DNA from: Arcuatula senhousia | Taxonomy: Eukaryota > Mollusca > Bivalvia > Mytilida > Mytilidae | Assembly: GCA_963971305.1 (NCBI GenBank) | Contig: OZ020307.1 | Span: 52,635,702-52,699,701 of the forward strand | Reading direction: 5' to 3' | Length of the DNA stretch: 64,000 nt | Shown: positions 43,755 through 55,450 of the stretch, in pieces | Layout: each line of letters starts with the position of its first letter | How positions within the stretch are numbered: the stretch's first letter is position 1 | Notes under the pieces: generated by a model | What the model was told of the DNA's origin: nothing | Database searches by the model: none | The model's input: only the letters and a program-made list of their open reading frames with translations | Position numbers and translations under genes: made by a program

Positions 43755-46566
43755 AGCTCACCTAGCCAAAGGCCATGTGAGCTTATGCCATCACGTCCGT
43801 CGTCTGTCGTCCGTCGTCCGTTAAAAATGTCAAAAATCTTCTACTCTGAAACCACTAAATCAATTTAACCGAAATTTAGAAGGAATGGTATATGACATGT
43901 TAACAACAAACGATTCTCATTTTGAAATGATTCGATAAAAAACATGGCTGTTGTTACTAAAAATAGAACATAGGGTAAAACCACTTAAAATGGCATTAAC
44001 TCAGCTACAATAACAGATAGAAAAAATCCGAATGATCTTATGCTCTTCAGAAAAAAAAAGCTCTACAAAAGTCTCCATTGTGTCGAAGTTGTCAGAAGAA
44101 CCCTAATAGGGTTTTTGGCCCTTTAAATGTCACAAATAGCGGGTTTTTTCATGTTTTTGCCCTATAGAAAGAAAACTATTGCAGAAAAAGAAAAGCTGTT
44201 GCCTGCTTAAATGTTCAGCTCATTAAGCTCTACAAAAGTCTCCATTGGGTCGGATTTGTCAAATGACCCCTTATAGGGATTATGGCCCTTTAAAGGTAAA
44301 CAATAACGCTTTTTTCCTATATAATGGAAACTATTGCAGATAGAGAAAAGCTGTTGCTTGCTTAAATGTTCAGTTCATGAAGGCCTACAAAAGTCTCCAT
44401 TGGGTCGAAGTTCTCAGATGACAACTTATAGGGGTTATGGCCCTTTAAAGATCAAAAATAGCATTAATTCCCTATGGAATGAAAACTATTGCAGATAGAG
44501 AAAAGCTGTCCTTGCTAAAATGTCCAGCTCATTAAGCTTCACAAAAGTCTCCATTGGGTCGAACTTGTCAGATGACTCCTAATAGGGGTCATGGCCCTTT
44601 AAAGGTCAAAAATAGCATTTTTTCCTAAAGAAAGAAAACTATTGCAGATAGAGAAAAGCTGTTGCTTGCTTAAATGTTCAGCTCATTAAGCTCTTCAAAA
44701 ATCTTAAAAAACACCTTATGGCCCTGTCACACTATAACGTTTTAGCCAACGTGTGCCGACGTTTTAGAATATATTTTCAACACGCTGATGTGCGTTGTGT
44801 AAGTTTTGTACACGTTATGAACACGCTACAAACACGTTAGCGAACGTCAGCGTGCGTTGGTGATCGCCGAGTGCGTCGCAAATTTTTCAACATGCTTAAA
44901 ATTTCCGACGTTCGCCAACGTGTTAGAAATAAATTATTCGAACGCTAGGCATAAGTTAGAAGGACGTTATACACACGCTGGTGTACGCTATGTGGTCGTT
45001 GAGCGCACTTTGAAATGCGTTTGACGAACGCTAAGCTAAATGGAAACGAACGTGTCTAGCGATAATGCAGCGCACGTCTAGCGTCAGTCTAACGACCAAG
45101 AAACCTTTTCGACGTGTTTAAAACGTGTACAGAGCGCACAGAGCGTCATTGTAACGAACGAGTAGCGTATCAACCCCAGAATTTTATAAGTTACATTGAA
45201 TTACAAGAAGAAAGTCAATTTCAAAAGCTTCAAATACTAATTCAAACCTAAAAAAAAGTCTTTTTACAAAAAACAATGAACAAAGCCAAAAAATCTTGAA
45301 TATAACGAAGATAACTTAGATGGTCTGGAATTTAAAGTAATTCTTGCAAATTGTAATACATCTATCGTGTTTTGGTGGACATTTTTTTGGTAGAAAAATA
45401 CTCAAATACAACGAGTAACGACAGTCTAACTTCAATACTCATTTGAAATAATGTGTATTTTAAATATTCAATAAGCACACGCGTTTTTCTCTATTAAGGA
45501 CATCCGTCATGCTGTCTGTTATCATTTAGGATTAGTCAAGTGTTATATAAAGGATGCTAGGCAAAATCTACAGACCGGTATTTCTTACATGTATATACTC
45601 ATTTGAGATTTTGAGAGTTTGTTAACAAGCGCATACATTCCTCTCTGTATATCAAAATATAAAATCTAGACTGAGAGCAAAAATTATCACTATATATATT
45701 GGTTAAAAAACGGCTTTAGAATAATTACATGTATACATTCATATTACCAGAACGCTGAAAACCAATATTTTTATATCGAAACTAAATTTCTATAATTATT
45801 AATTAATCCAGCAATACATTTAAGCCAGATAATAGATCTATTTGGGCTATTGTGAAATAATACTAAAGGAAATAACAGAAATCCTAGGTCTCCCCACCGA
45901 GAGAAAAAATTATAAGTTAGACTAACGCTATGAATGCGTTCTGCAGTCGTCAAACATGCGCTAGGCAAACGTCAAGTACGCCGAACAAACGATATAGATA
46001 AGTTTTGAATAAGTTTGTCGTGCGTTGCAGGTAGTTAGTCTAACGCGCTGTGGTCGTTCACCGAGATATTTTTGAAACTTTTTACAGCGACTGCCAACGT
46101 GTTCCAACGTTTTAGAAAATTATTCGAACGTTCGGCACACGTTGGCTAAAACGTTATAGTTTGACAGGGCCATTAGAGGGGTTATGGCCCTTTGTGGGTC
46201 AAAAATGGCCTTTTTGCCTATATAATGAAAACTATTGCAGATAGAGAAGAGTTTTTGCTTGCTAAAATGTCCAGCTCGTTAAGCTTCACAAAAGTCTCCA
46301 TTGGATCAAACTTGTTAAATGACCCCTTATAGGAGGGGTTATGGCCCTTTACAGGTCAAAAATAGTGTTTCTTCATGTTTTTGTCCTATAGCTATAGATT
46401 GAAAACTAATGCAGAGAAAAAAAAAGATGTTGCTTGCCTAAACATGCAGCTCTTTAGAAAGGCTTCACAAAAGTCTCAATTAGGTCTCAGATAACCCCTT
46501 AAAGAAAAGAACTGTATGGCTCAAGGACCAGGTGAGCGATTCAAGCTCCTAAAGAGCCTCTTGTTT
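43755..46566. mobile_element. AGCTCACCT element with internal tandem array
   Basis: The left end AGCTCACCTAGCCAAAGGCC (with a CATGTGAGCT hairpin) and right end CAGGTGAGCGATTC..AAGAGGCTC-type (minus sense AACAAGAGGCTCTTTAGG) match an element I recognise as extremely common in bivalves. The left side has a (CGTC)n-like GTCCGTCGTCTGTCGTCCGT run. The core is a tandem array with units starting ACAAAAGTCTCCATTGGGTC and ending TATGGCCCTTTAAAGGTCA, about 155 bp each: near 44060, 44227, 44382, 44535, 44689, then 46273 and 46459. A second transposon (44719-46172) splits the array. The architecture recalls the pearl/Helitron-like elements of bivalves. Confidence 0.75.
44719..46172. mobile_element. 1.45-kb TTA-flanked element nested in the tandem array
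   Basis: Starts TGGCCCTGTCACACTATAAC and ends in its inverse (..CAGGGCCA), with about 40 bp of nearly perfect inverted repeat including GTTTTAGCCAACGTGTGCCG. TTA lies at 44716-44718 and 46173-46175. The first and last 450 bp are dense in ACGTT/AACGC/CGTGT words, unlike the AT-rich centre (45200-45900). No transposase. Terminus and TTA duplication fit PIF/Harbinger. Confidence 0.85.
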
Positions 46567-47450
46567 GAGTTGCAATTCATGTAAATGAATAATATATTTC
46601 TCATTCAAGATCTTGAAGGCAATTATTCTTAATAAATAGTCACAGGTGTAAGTAGAGTCTTCTTTTTGTTAAAAAAAATATATTCCGCACTTTGACAATC
46701 CTTCCTTTTTCGCTAGGGACTTCGTCTAACAGAAACAACATTTACAAATAATTGATATTAATGTTTCAGAGAAGAAATCGTTTATCCATCCTTCACATTA
46801 CTTATACCAATGTTTTTGCAAGCACGGAATTTCTATCTCTCAAGTGATTACAGATAGGCTGGAATTTCTGTATTGTTTTCTTCGGGACGAGTAGTATAAC
46901 CAATAGGCACTTTTAACGTATCGGAGAACATGAGGTCACTTTCAGTGACGTGGGTTTTGGTCACTGACTGCATATTAGTTATTTAATCAGTTTGGGTGTT
47001 TTCATGTTGTTCCTTTTTGCATTTTTGTCCGTCAGTCTTGTGTCATCCATTTTCTGGATGATAACATTAAAATAGGATAGATCAATTTATCATATACTTA
47101 GACATTATAATGCTTAAATTTAACAACATGATAATAGAGTAATTTTTAAAGAGAATTTGATTTTTTTCCAAAAACACCTTTACCGTGTGATAATCACTTT
47201 CATTATCAATTGGTTCAGATTATTATCAACTACTTCCGTTTTATTATCAAACACCAAAATCGGAATTGTATTACAGACTTGACCGTTATCGATTTAAGTT
47301 ATACATGTTATAGACATTTTCAAAACTTAAGGCAGACAACACAGATGCATCTAAAAGAGTGCAATTTTTGTGTGAAATATACTCCCTTCCCACTTCTCCG
47401 TGAGTTTCATTTCTCGGTGTTATAAATTACGTTCATTCCAACCAAATATT
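46567..47450. other. Non-coding stretch
   Basis: 46860-47040 (GGGACGAGTAGTATAACC, CGGAGAACATGAGGTCAC) resembles a diverged family X copy. Nothing else. Confidence 0.3.
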
Positions 47451-47456
47451 TAACTG

Positions 47457-47464
47457 TGACGTCA
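47457..47464. promoter_or_regulatory. Perfect palindromic CRE-type site
   Basis: TGACGTCA, the full CREB/ATF consensus, followed by CTACGTAGCTACGTA. No gene start is evident nearby, so function is unknown and it may be chance. Confidence 0.3.
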
Positions 47465-47621
47465 CCGTTTCTACGTAGCTACGTACCACGATATTACGAG
47501 ATACATTTGTTTTGTTTGTTTACATTGACAAAATACAAATTTTAATCAGATGCTGTATCCAAATGCCATTTCAAAATATCATATATATGTTCACACTGAT
47601 ATTGAAGTATATGATAAAAAG

Positions 47622-47734
47622 ATCATATCAGACCAAAATCAGCCCGCGGTCATTATCATCACTTGAGCCTACGGCTCTCGGGCTAATATCATGACCTGGG
47701 GCTGATAATAGCTGATTATGGGTCTGATATGAAA
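47622..47734. mobile_element. Short foldback element
   Basis: GATCATATCAGACCAAAATC at the left faces GATTATGGGTCTGATATGA at the right. The centre contains GAGCC-TAC-GGCTC. About 110 bp, non-coding. Confidence 0.5.
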
Positions 47735-47913
47735 AATGACATGTTATAATCTATAATTATTGTCGTCTGAAACTTTATTGTACTTATTTTGCTGAATGTT
47801 AGTTATCTAACTTACAAAATTACAACTTGAAATTAAAGATGGCCAAATCAATGTTAAGGTTTTTTATCGGTTGCTTTCAAGATTGTTAGTCGATCCATAT
47901 TTTCATTACCCAG

Positions 47914-48040
47914 GAAAAAGACATAATACATTGAGCGTGCATTCATTATCCCCCAACTCATCAAAAACCACTAAAACTGAAATAAACCAGATTAACTAGA
48001 TGTTTAATCAATTCTGTGGCATTTACGATGATAGAAATTG
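47914..48040 (+). repeat. Conserved cassette of the duplicated unit, copy C
   Basis: 127 bp between TTTCATTACCCAG and TTG|GTGACC, with an in-frame TAG, so not protein-coding in the frame open in copy B. Confidence 0.55.
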
Positions 48041-49450
48041 GTGACCTAAGCCTATGTCGTTGAATGTTTTTGTTTTCTAAGAAAATTGCCATTTTTCATT
48101 CCTTTATAAGCAATTTGCTTTTTTTTTTTGGCCAATTAACTGAGAAAAATAGCGGGAAATATGATGAAAGCATGGAAGGCAGTGCTAAAATTAAGACGGG
48201 ACAAAATCAAAGACCAGGGAACATGTATGTCAGTCTTAATTATTTTGGTGTAATGCGTTATGACACTATGAAATGAGTCCATACCAAGTTAAGATGTAAC
48301 GCCAGAAAGTTCATTTTCAGATGTGATACGAAACAGCCTCTTTAAAATATTTGGTTTAAACGTTTACCCGCATTATGTTCTCGAAATGAGCTCATTCCAC
48401 CGCGTTATACCGCATTTCACTAAAACGATTCAGTCGGTTGTACGGTGTGAAGTAAAGAACGAAAAAGAAACAATATAAATATCTGTAAAGATGAATTTCC
48501 AATATATCTAAAAATATACTTAATCGTCCTTAAGTTAAAGCCAAGCCTTGTATTGTAGCTTAGACTTTCACCGTCCATTTACTTCTAAAGCCGCACTTCA
48601 TTCAAAATAAAGTACATGTCTGATTGTTCCCAACAAAAAACAATAAATTCTCATTTTCAATTTTTTTAACTGTGGTATTGGGACGTGTTTTCCTTCATTC
48701 CGAAACATATCTGCCTGTCGATGACAAGACTTCCTGTCTGATTCCATTCTGTCATATCTACTGATTGAGCCTTCCAAAACCCGGCAAATTATTGTATCAC
48801 ATAAAATATTTCTCAATTATTCATAAAGTCCATTTGGACATTTTATTAATTATATTCAGTCATTTTAACAAAATTTTGAATGATTAAGACACAACAGAAG
48901 AGACAAGACTGCCAAACTTTCGTGATAAATCTTACATACCCGAGAAGAAAAGACAAAAAAAAGACAAGGCAACACCGGAGAAATTAAAGATCGCAATGGT
49001 CCTGACTTTGAACAATGAATATATGCAATGACATGACTACCTCACTGGGATGATCAATTTCATATGTCCAAGTCAAAAAGACAAAAACAGACAAAGGCAA
49101 CCAGGAACATTGAAGATCGCAATGGTCCTGACTTACATAAATATGAATCGTAGGGCAGCCGATTTTTTACCCCTTTTTTCTGTATAACCGCCGTTTTTTA
49201 CCCCTTATTGATTCATTCGACTTTCTCTAATTTTGATTCCCTAAAAATATGGCTATATTGTTTGGAAATTAAATTACTTTTCACATCATCGTTTACTATA
49301 CGTTTTATCCTTCAATGGTTAGTCATTTTGAAACTGATCATGGACGAATATTGCATTAACTTACACCTTATTACTCAGTCAAATCCGGCTTTATTACCAA
49401 AACAATAAGGATGTCAATTTAAAAGTAGGATTACAAATGTTATGTTCCAT
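48041..49450 (+). repeat. Duplicated unit C, middle part
   Basis: Collinear with unit B (36.6-40.1 kb, ignoring the transposon). The phrase (ACACCGGAGAAATTA)AAGATCGCAATGGTCCTGAC occurs twice here, about 48978 and 49113. No intact gene. Confidence 0.55.
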
Positions 49451-49529
49451 AACTGAGAACTTGAAGCAAAATTACATATATGTGTTGATATGTGTTGACA
49501 GTCAACGATGAAGCAGAAATATAGGTACC

Positions 49530-49740
49530 AATGGGGTATCCGAATGTCAAAAGTCCAAAATAACAAAAAATAAAACCAGTTACCAAGAACACAAAACTGT
49601 TACACAGTACCGAAGCATCAACGTAAACTCAAGTCGTAATTGAGTGTCAAATCCGGTAACGAAGGACCGATCCTTATGACAAACTAACATCTGTGCTCAT
49701 CTGAATGACAGAAAGCTCATATATGTCCACGCGAACAACA
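49530..49740 (-). repeat. Family X fragment, minus
   Basis: AATGGGGTATCCGAATGTCA, GTAAACTCAAGTCG and ACTAACATCTGTGCTCATCTG are the reverse of family X. Confidence 0.5.
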
Positions 49741-50109
49741 TATGGATTTTTGTGAGGCTGTGATTCGGAATTTGAACTGGACCTTAAAATACAGAAGCTT
49801 GTTTAAAAGAAAAAAAGAAAAATAAACTTTTGAAGTTTTATATCTAATTATAAATCAAAGTAAACACTTGTCTATTCTTAACAAAATGTTTACAAGGGAT
49901 TCGAAATAAGCAGGTTTCAGTGTACTTTTGATAACAATTGCAATCTTTTCATCTGAACGTAAAATTCGGAATAAAAACTCTCTGTGTATGTTTCGATATT
50001 AAACAGTGAAACAAAACACGGGTTTGAAAAACTTGACACGATTTATGTGATAGGCACAGTGGTGAAAGGTTTATTTATAAATTTTATAAATTCTTTGGAA
50101 CTGCTTACA
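49741..50109. other. Non-coding spacer
   Basis: Nothing recognised. Confidence 0.3.
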
Positions 50110-50390
50110 GTATTTATAAACATATTTATTTATCCTGGATTGGGAAACAAACTTTATGCTTCTATAATTTCCTCTCCAGCTTGCTAGTTGCGAGTGTGAA
50201 CTTTGTAGCGGTCCTCATTGATCCTAGTACTCTGATCGAACTCTATAAAGGAGTCTTTAATGTGCACAGAGTAATGCTCTCCCTATTCAAGGGGCAACCT
50301 TTTTTCGACCTTTCCTAAGGACTAGCCTTATTTCTTGAGATCACCCGGGTCGCAAATGGTGTCAAGAGAAATCGGAAAATAAAAATTTGA
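50110..50390 (-). mobile_element. tRNA-derived SINE, head missing
   Basis: The 3' part CATTTATTTATCCTGGATTG is almost identical to 10120-10150. The body continues to CAAATGGTGTCAAGAG, but the tRNA-like head is absent: a 5'-truncated insertion. Confidence 0.6.
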
Positions 50391-51010
50391 GATGCTTTTG
50401 AAAACTATATCTTTCAATGACAGACGATAGTACATTCTTAACTTTTTCATTGGTTAATTTTTTGCTTGTAAGGATTGAAGACGTTGGCCTCGCATATTCA
50501 ATTTTCTTTTTATATCAGTTTTAAGCAGGCTTAAATAATTAAAAGGTAGTACGTAACCCACACTTTAGTTCATTTCTTTACGTCTTATTATTGCGTATTT
50601 TAAAAGATGGAAATGCATTAAAAATAAACCTTAACAAAATATCAAATTTTACTACTCGGTGGCCTGAATACGAATCACTTCCTGTTCATGCAAAAATTTA
50701 AAAGGACTTAATGGAATACTAAAATGTCCAAATGGATCTACATTTAGAACTGAAATAATTCAAAAAGATGCAATTATTTTCCGGGCTTTGATAAAAATCA
50801 ATCAAGAAGAGATAACAAAATAAAATTAGACAGGAAGTCTTTCATTTGGCAGATAGGTGATTAACCTTTTAAGGTCTCCAACAAAATTCTGTATTCCCTA
50901 AGAAACATAAAAGCTGATATGAACTCGAAAACAGACCGAAAAATAATAATTTTAATAACACTAAAGGAAAACACGTTCAATCCAGCACTATTTTAAGAAT
51001 GCGGTTACAT
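50391..51010 (+). repeat. Duplicated unit C, right part
   Basis: 50575-50850 aligns with 40330-40600 (ATTAGACAGGAA(G/A)TCT). No gene. Confidence 0.5.
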
Positions 51011-51014
51011 AGCT

Positions 51015-51260
51015 TTTGTTTGTACTTGTCTTTTGATGTTTTCTCTTCCTTGTATAAGAAGGGAGTCTATCTGTGACTATTCAGGACTGGATTTGAATTA
51101 TATGCATTTTATTTAGACCATGGGCCAATTGCAGAACCGCGAGCAGCGCTTACTGGCCTCGTTGAAGACTGCTAGCGATTGTCTAATGTGGTTCTTTTTC
51201 TAAATTGACGCTTGTTATGTGACTTATGTGAGCTGTGTCGCGTCCACATCTCATTATTTT
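51015..51260 (+). repeat. Dispersed repeat family Y, 3' part
   Basis: TTGTTTGTACTTGTCTTTT, GGACTGGATTTGAATTATAT, CCAATTGCAGAACCGCGAGC and GCTGTGTCGCGT match 5670-5900. Confidence 0.6.
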
Positions 51261-51444
51261 CAATGTAGTCATTACATTATGTGAATGAATGCTTAACTTG
51301 TTCGAAAGATAACATAAAGTTAACTTTGTTATCCGCTCATTTATGCTTAAGGTAGATGGGGTGTCTAAAAAGTTATCCATAAAGTTTTCTTAAATTCTGG
51401 CCACAGTTAGCACTTAGTCTCGACCACCCAGACGCTCATCATAG

Positions 51445-51618
51445 ATGATAAGAGTCTGGAACAGTCCCATTACCTATTTTGTTATGTGTACGTTCGGAGT
51501 ACTTTCAGGCTTTATCATAGTGTTTGACGAAAATCACTCAACCGTATGTTCAGAATTCCGTGCCTATGGTTCAGTGAATTTATGCAAATACAATAGCGAG
51601 ATAACTTATCGAATTGAT
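51445..51618 (+). CDS. Possible first exon of a membrane protein
   Basis: ATG follows an in-frame TAG, and the frame runs exactly 58 codons to a perfect donor GTGAGT in phase 0. Residues 8-27 (PITYFVMCTFGVLSGFIIVF) form one transmembrane or signal-anchor segment. An N-glycosylation site (NHS) and two cysteines lie in the following loop (VCSEFRAYGSVNLCKYNSE). GC is raised relative to flanks. The layout (helix, then short Cys-containing loop) recalls small four-helix membrane proteins such as MARVEL or TMEM179-like families, but this is only a resemblance of shape. The next exon was not found. Confidence 0.4.
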
Positions 51619-52096
51619 GTGAGTTGTTCTCTTATAACATATAATTTCTTATTTTATAATCAGACATCATATTTTACATTTTTGAACAAAAGTTGGTTTT
51701 GTTAACAATAAAAAAAATCGTTTTATCGTTAAAATGTACTCACGGGCGTCTACCTGGTTTTGGATATTGTTTATGTTTATTGGAGTTAAAAATTGGGACA
51801 TTCTTGATTACAGAACCATACACGTTTGACCAATCCGATTCTCGATTTTGCAGAACCAGTTGTCAAAAACCACGGAAGACCAATGAAACGTTGAGTTTTT
51901 AAAGTTGGTTCATTTCAGATTGTAATGAATCTTGTATGCTAAACACGTCATATACACACGTGGTAAAGGTTAAAAGGTATAACGATCGCCACCTAGTGGT
52001 TACGAGAAATCAATAGGTGTTTTCCCAGACTCACTACCTTGGTAGTATGAGTTTGGGTTCGAGACTAAGTTAGCACTATATTGGTACTTTAAATAT
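51619..52096. other. Non-coding, possibly intron
   Basis: A 69-codon frame at 51693 has no supporting signals. Confidence 0.3.
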
Positions 52097-52242
52097 ACAA
52101 TAATAGTACACTGACTCGACATAAAATTTTTATACGGATGAGGCTTAGAAACAGGAAAACGCGAGGGTCTCCTCGCGTTTTCTTGTTTCGAGCCGAATTC
52201 GTATAAATACAATTTTATGTCGAGTCAGTGTACTATTATTGT
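52097..52242. mobile_element. 146-bp near-perfect hairpin MITE
   Basis: ACAATAATAGTACACTGACT plus CGACATAAAAT at the left are exactly complementary to the right end. The arms continue inward (AAACAGGAAAACGCGAGG / CCTCGCGTTTTCTTGTTT) to a tiny loop. As RNA or single-stranded DNA it would form one long stem. No gene, target duplication unclear. Confidence 0.85.
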
Positions 52243-52955
52243 GTTTATACTGCAATATTTTGCATTTTCTTTGGAGTATTCTTTATTAAAAAAAACACAA
52301 ATAAAAAAATCGATAAATGATCCTACCGCGGGCCCCTCTCCTAATATGGTCATAACACCTGTGTCGCCAGGTAAGGGGCACACTGTATAACATGGAATGG
52401 TTTATGTACTATGATACAAATGTTCATGGTCTGTAATGAAATTTGAAAAAAATATTTATATCTATTTATACTGAAGCATAAATTTAAAATAAAAAATTGA
52501 ATGCAACCGTTTTTTAACTAATATGCACCTTACATGTAAGAATGCAGCTTAATATCATTATGCTAGAAATAATAAAAAAAATAAAATAATTGTTTTTCTT
52601 GGAATAAAATGTAATAAATTTATTAAATACATTCGGCATTAAAAATATTAAGATTCAATTCAGCGCATTAATATTTTCACCTGTCGTCAATCAAAAAGCA
52701 CGTGGAGTCCGTGCAACTGCAAACTCAACTAGCTCTCTCTATATATGTTGTTTACCGGTTTATACGGATTTGATAGTAGTTGCCTACATAAATTGGGCAT
52801 ATTTAATTACATGATAGAACATCCAATTATTTCCCACCCATTTTTTAAGTTTATAGTTTTTAATTTTCTTTCAAATACTTTTCTTAAATTTATTTATACG
52901 GGAATAAACGGTTAATTTAATTTTGCCGATTTCAAAATTTCAAGGAGTAACCTTT
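52243..52955. other. Non-coding stretch
   Basis: AT-rich with nothing recognised. Confidence 0.35.
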
Positions 52956-52959
52956 CATC

Positions 52960-53070
52960 AACAGCATTCACGTCAAAATATTGGAAGATCAATAACCAAA
53001 ACTATGAAAGTAATCAATACCAAAAAGTTCGAACAGGAAAGCCAAATCAAGGACCACGGATATCTGTATT
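52960..53070 (+). repeat. Dispersed repeat family V
   Basis: CAAAATATTGGAAGATCAAT, GAAAGCCAAATCAAGGACCA, CGGATATCTGTATTC; partner of 15085-15190. Confidence 0.45.
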
Positions 53071-53645
53071 CTAATTCCTTGCTTCTGTCCTGACTTCTCA
53101 ATCCGAGTTGCATGAAAATTTTCACATACTATCCTTTTTTAAATTATATATTAAATAATTGGTGATTTATGTGGTTTTAATCGTCATTCCGGACCATGAA
53201 AATTCTTTAACAGAATTAGGAACAAATTCGTAGAGATCTCTGCTAGAGCGAATAACCCGCTTTCGATCTGTGCTTACTAATACCAATATTCATTTTCCCA
53301 CTCATACGAAAGGTTTCTTTTTTTATACATATTTATTATAGTTTTGATTTAATTCTTTAATGTAGCTGATGTGTCCTTGAATGCAACCCCCCCCCCCCAA
53401 AAAAAAAAAAAAAACACTGTGTATGTATAGAGGTTGTACTGCTAATTTTGTGATTTACAAATTATCAAGTTCAATAAAAAATAATATAATAAGGTATCCC
53501 TTATAAAGGGGCTTGTGTGGCGGAATGCTTGAATACCATACTATCGGTCATTAGCCAATTACCAATAAAATTCTTCTTTTCTAAATATTTGTACAATATA
53601 ATATTCGACCTTGTTTCACAGCATGCCTCGGAAAGGGGGCGTGTA
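53071..53645. other. Non-coding stretch with a C/A homopolymer junction
   Basis: A C12-A17-type run lies at 53387-53416. No gene. Confidence 0.35.
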
Positions 53646-53651
53646 CTAAAA

Positions 53652-53700
53652 GTGATATACTGTCACTGACCGTATATCACATATCGATATACGGTCACTG
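53652..53700. repeat. Overlapping palindromes
   Basis: GTGATATA...TATATCAC and ACCGTATAT-CACATATCG-ATATACGGT overlap, and CAGTGACCGTAT recurs inverted. Probably part of a small foldback repeat. Confidence 0.55.
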
Positions 53701-54054
53701 TAATTTGACTGCTCAAATAGACCGTTTGCAGTATAAATCTCAATAATGACATTAAAAGTTCACCATAATGATTTTTGTAAAAACGATTGATTATTTTTTA
53801 ACAAGTTTAAGATACGAAAAATTCGAAAAAGAAAACTATTTCTCTGTCTTGAGCAAATAAGTCTATCTCGTTATCGGCATATAATGTGTACATTTAACAG
53901 TCCATACGATAACCTAGGGCATGTTGGTTTTTTTACGCAAAAACGTCGTGCCCGTGGTTTGCTTTTAGTAAAAGTGTAATTTGATGAAAATCATATATTT
54001 ATCTAGCTTGATTCTTATCTGAATCTCTCCCAAGTATACAATTTGCAAGATGTC

Positions 54055-54256
54055 TCTGAAAGGGTCTTTAACGTGCATAAGATATTACTCTCCCTATACA
54101 TAGAAGACCAACTTATCGTCCTTTCTGATGGACTTTCATCTGTCCTAGAGACTATCCTAACACATGGTGTCTAAGAGAGTCGGAAAATTGCTCCATAAAA
54201 TACTCACTTCTTACGATGGTGTTGATAGCCCGATGCCTTAACCACTACTCCACCGA
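54055..54256 (-). mobile_element. tRNA-derived SINE, minus orientation
   Basis: The head read from 54256 downward is CGGTGGAGTAGTGGTTAAGG, A-box-like. The body CAATTTTCCGACTCTCTTAG and TTAACGTGCA..AAAGACCC are shared with 41500. Confidence 0.6.
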
Positions 54257-54514
54257 TTATCTCTTTTACATCGTAGATCAATGATATATAAGAAATTACG
54301 TATATGTATCCAGGGATCCCTGAATCATTTTTTTTTATTTTTTCAATGAAAAAAGATACACAATTCATTTCCAGAAGGTATAATTCTTTTTTTATAAGAT
54401 TAAGGTGGTCTGCAGTAGTCAGATAATCAGCTAACTCTTTCGGTCACGTCTCAATCCGCGTTCATTTTGAAATACTGTCCCAGTATAAAATCACTGTCTC
54501 TTTCATTTCTCTCA

Positions 54515-54755
54515 GGGACCGACCATTTAACTTGAAGGGGGGCCTTGTTTTTTTCCTAAAAAAATATTCTGAAAATTATTTTTGATGAAAAAAATATTTT
54601 GGCAACTGAGGGTAAGAAAAAAATATTCAAAAGAAGGATTTCTGCAATAAAAAATAATGCTGATACAAAAATATTCTGTCGTGACGACCTGCGCGGAAAA
54701 AAATTCTGATAAAAAAAAAATCAAGGTCCTCCCTTCAAGTTAAATGGTCCGTCCC
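54515..54755. mobile_element. MITE, GGGACCGACC family
   Basis: 241 bp with GGGACCGACCATTTAACTTG at the left and its inverse at the right (one mismatch). Flanks are TCA/TTA, i.e. a TTA duplication with one change. The interior blocks match 33527. Confidence 0.8.
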
Positions 54756-54859
54756 TTATATTCAAGCAAAAATTTCACTCAACACCATTTTTACTAATCA
54801 TTGATAGCAATAATTTAGTAATTAACAAGCATTTTGACATAGTAATTAGGTTGTTCTAA

Positions 54860-55075
54860 TCTGCATGGAAGAAAGGTGTAAAATTTAATGATATTAATCT
54901 ATCGTGCATAAAGATGATTAAGTCTCACACAGATCGTAAAATAATCTTATAATATCCTCTTATGAGAAATTTCTCGCGAGATTTGAATCGGCGTGACATG
55001 TCTCAATGAAGAATCGGACTTGTCGTATTTGGTTAAATTGTTGCACGACTAGAAATTCACATGGGCTTTAAAACA
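54860..55075 (+). repeat. Duplicated unit fragment
   Basis: Aligns with 34480-34720 (GAAGAAAGGTGTAAAATTTA, TTGAATCGGCGTGACATG, TTTGGTTAAATTG). Confidence 0.5.
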
Positions 55076-55319
55076 ATCATCTAACAATATAGAAGTGCAT
55101 TGTCTGTACTTATTTATTTCACTTTCCCATCCCCCTGGAAACCTCATATATCAATGTGTATGGTATATTCTATTTGATGCATAACTTATAAGTTTGATAA
55201 AACACTGGTCTTAGATGCCCTCAAAACAGCTTTTTCAGTGAGGACAGTTAAAGAATGTATTCCTTAACTTTCCTGGCAATTTTTGTTTAAATGTCGACAC
55301 AGAGCACGCTAGTTGATCA

Positions 55320-55450
55320 AACAATTGTGGAAAAGAGAAGCAGAGGCTACCAGTGGGACATTCGAATGATAAAAATACCAAAGGGCAAAGACACTCATAT
55401 GGCAAACATTGGTCGATAGGTGTACCAGTAAAGTCTGCTGCCACGGTTTG
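55320..55450 (-). repeat. Family X fragment, minus
   Basis: GCTACCAGTGGGACATTCGA, CAAAGGGCAAAGACA and GTAAAGTCTGCTGCCACG partly match the family in reverse; diverged. Confidence 0.4.
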
